Shown: positions 5,365 through 5,500 of the stretch, in pieces
Position numbering within the stretch: position 1 is the stretch's first letter
Layout of the letters: every line of letters starts with the position of its first letter
Assembly (NCBI GenBank): GCA_027038095.1
Contig: JALVYA010000231.1
Span: forward strand, 1 to 5,500
Direction of reading: 5' to 3'
Origin: Archaeoglobaceae archaeon
GTDB lineage: Archaea; Halobacteriota; Archaeoglobi; Archaeoglobales; Archaeoglobaceae
DNA: 5,500 bases
Notes under the pieces: generated by a model
What the model was told of the DNA's origin: nothing
Databases searched by the model: none
What the model saw: only the letters and a program-made list of their open reading frames with translations
Program-made: the position numbers and the translations under genes

Positions 5365-5499
5365 CTACTTAAATTTTCTTAATTTTATTTTATCACTATG
5401 CGTTTGACAGTAATATTCTAAAATTTCCAGAAGCGAAGGAGAAAACAGATAAATTTCCTCAGCACTTTCCCAATTTCGGAAAAACTGGTATTCTGCGAG
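5365..5499 (-). CDS. Possible C-terminal end of another minus-strand gene (partial, unrecognised)
   Basis: A minus-strand frame is open from the window edge for 44 codons and ends with two consecutive in-frame stop codons (TAG at 5365-5367 and 5362-5364). The peptide has an amphipathic, protein-like character (EEIYLFSPSLLEILEYY near the middle, ending KIKLRKFK) and would end 74 bp before the sensor gene start, a normal intergenic distance. I do not recognise a family. An open frame of this length can occur by chance in A/T-rich DNA, so this is tentative. If real, it is the gene upstream of the sensor on the same strand and could be a signalling partner. Confidence 0.4.
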   Translation of the reverse strand, partial: LAEYQFFRNWESAEEIYLFSPSLLEILEYYCQTHSDKIKLRKFK

Positions 5500-5500
5500 T

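Noticed and set aside
5353..5414. Direct repeat acagtaat at 5353-5360 and 5407-5414, and a GTTA-atc-GTTA motif nearby, considered as operator sites
   Set aside because: The repeats are short, in A+T-rich DNA and widely spaced, with one copy inside a possible coding frame. They are easily expected by chance.
1..5500. CRISPR arrays, insertion sequences, tRNA or rRNA genes, riboswitches
   Set aside because: No regularly spaced repeats, transposase-like frames, terminal inverted repeats, cloverleaf sequences or conserved RNA motifs were seen.

Overview
The window looks like an ordinary chromosomal stretch from a euryarchaeon, most likely a thermophilic member of the Archaeoglobales. This is inferred from gene content and style, not from a database match. 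The archaeal signs are a pelota (Dom34) mRNA-surveillance gene, a UPF0147 gene, a Zn-ribbon protein of the Sjogren's/scleroderma autoantigen 1 family, and a promoter region with a TATA box and at least one apparently leaderless start. The proteins are rich in Glu, Lys and Ile, and AGA/AGG arginine codons are common. All full-length genes sit close together with no gap over 300 bases; the longest stretch without a well-supported gene is 5291-5500.

Layout: (1) Positions 1-1549, minus strand, hold an apparent three-gene operon read right to left: a 56-residue two-cluster ferredoxin, a 392-residue FAD-dependent oxidoreductase of the phytoene desaturase-like (COG1233) type, and the N-terminus of an ABC transporter ATPase cut by the window edge. 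The two junctions are both 18 nt. (2) Positions 1550-1606 are a short divergent promoter region centred on a perfectly palindromic ctttataaag. It could serve both the ferredoxin operon and the plus-strand pelota gene at 1607-2647. (3) Positions 2683-3503 hold the Zn-ribbon protein (minus) and UPF0147 (plus), divergent across a 53-bp spacer. (4) Positions 3512-5290, minus strand, hold a 592-residue soluble PAS-GAF-PAS-GAF sensor. It ends in a histidine-kinase-like dimerisation segment with no phospho-acceptor His and no ATPase domain. (5) Positions 5291-5500 are A+T-rich upstream DNA that may include the last 44 codons of another minus-strand gene.

Pelota and probably the two small conserved archaeal genes belong to core cell functions. 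The ferredoxin and flavoprotein look like a redox pair of unknown substrate. The sensor is the most accessory-looking gene, with more A/T-rich codons than its neighbours, degenerate signalling residues and a Cys-x2-Cys-x2-Cys cluster in its second GAF domain. I found no mobile element, CRISPR array, RNA gene or clear sign of a new multi-gene system. The most interesting points are the kinase-like sensor without a kinase, the small ferredoxin coupled to a COG1233 flavoenzyme, and the symmetric divergent promoter.
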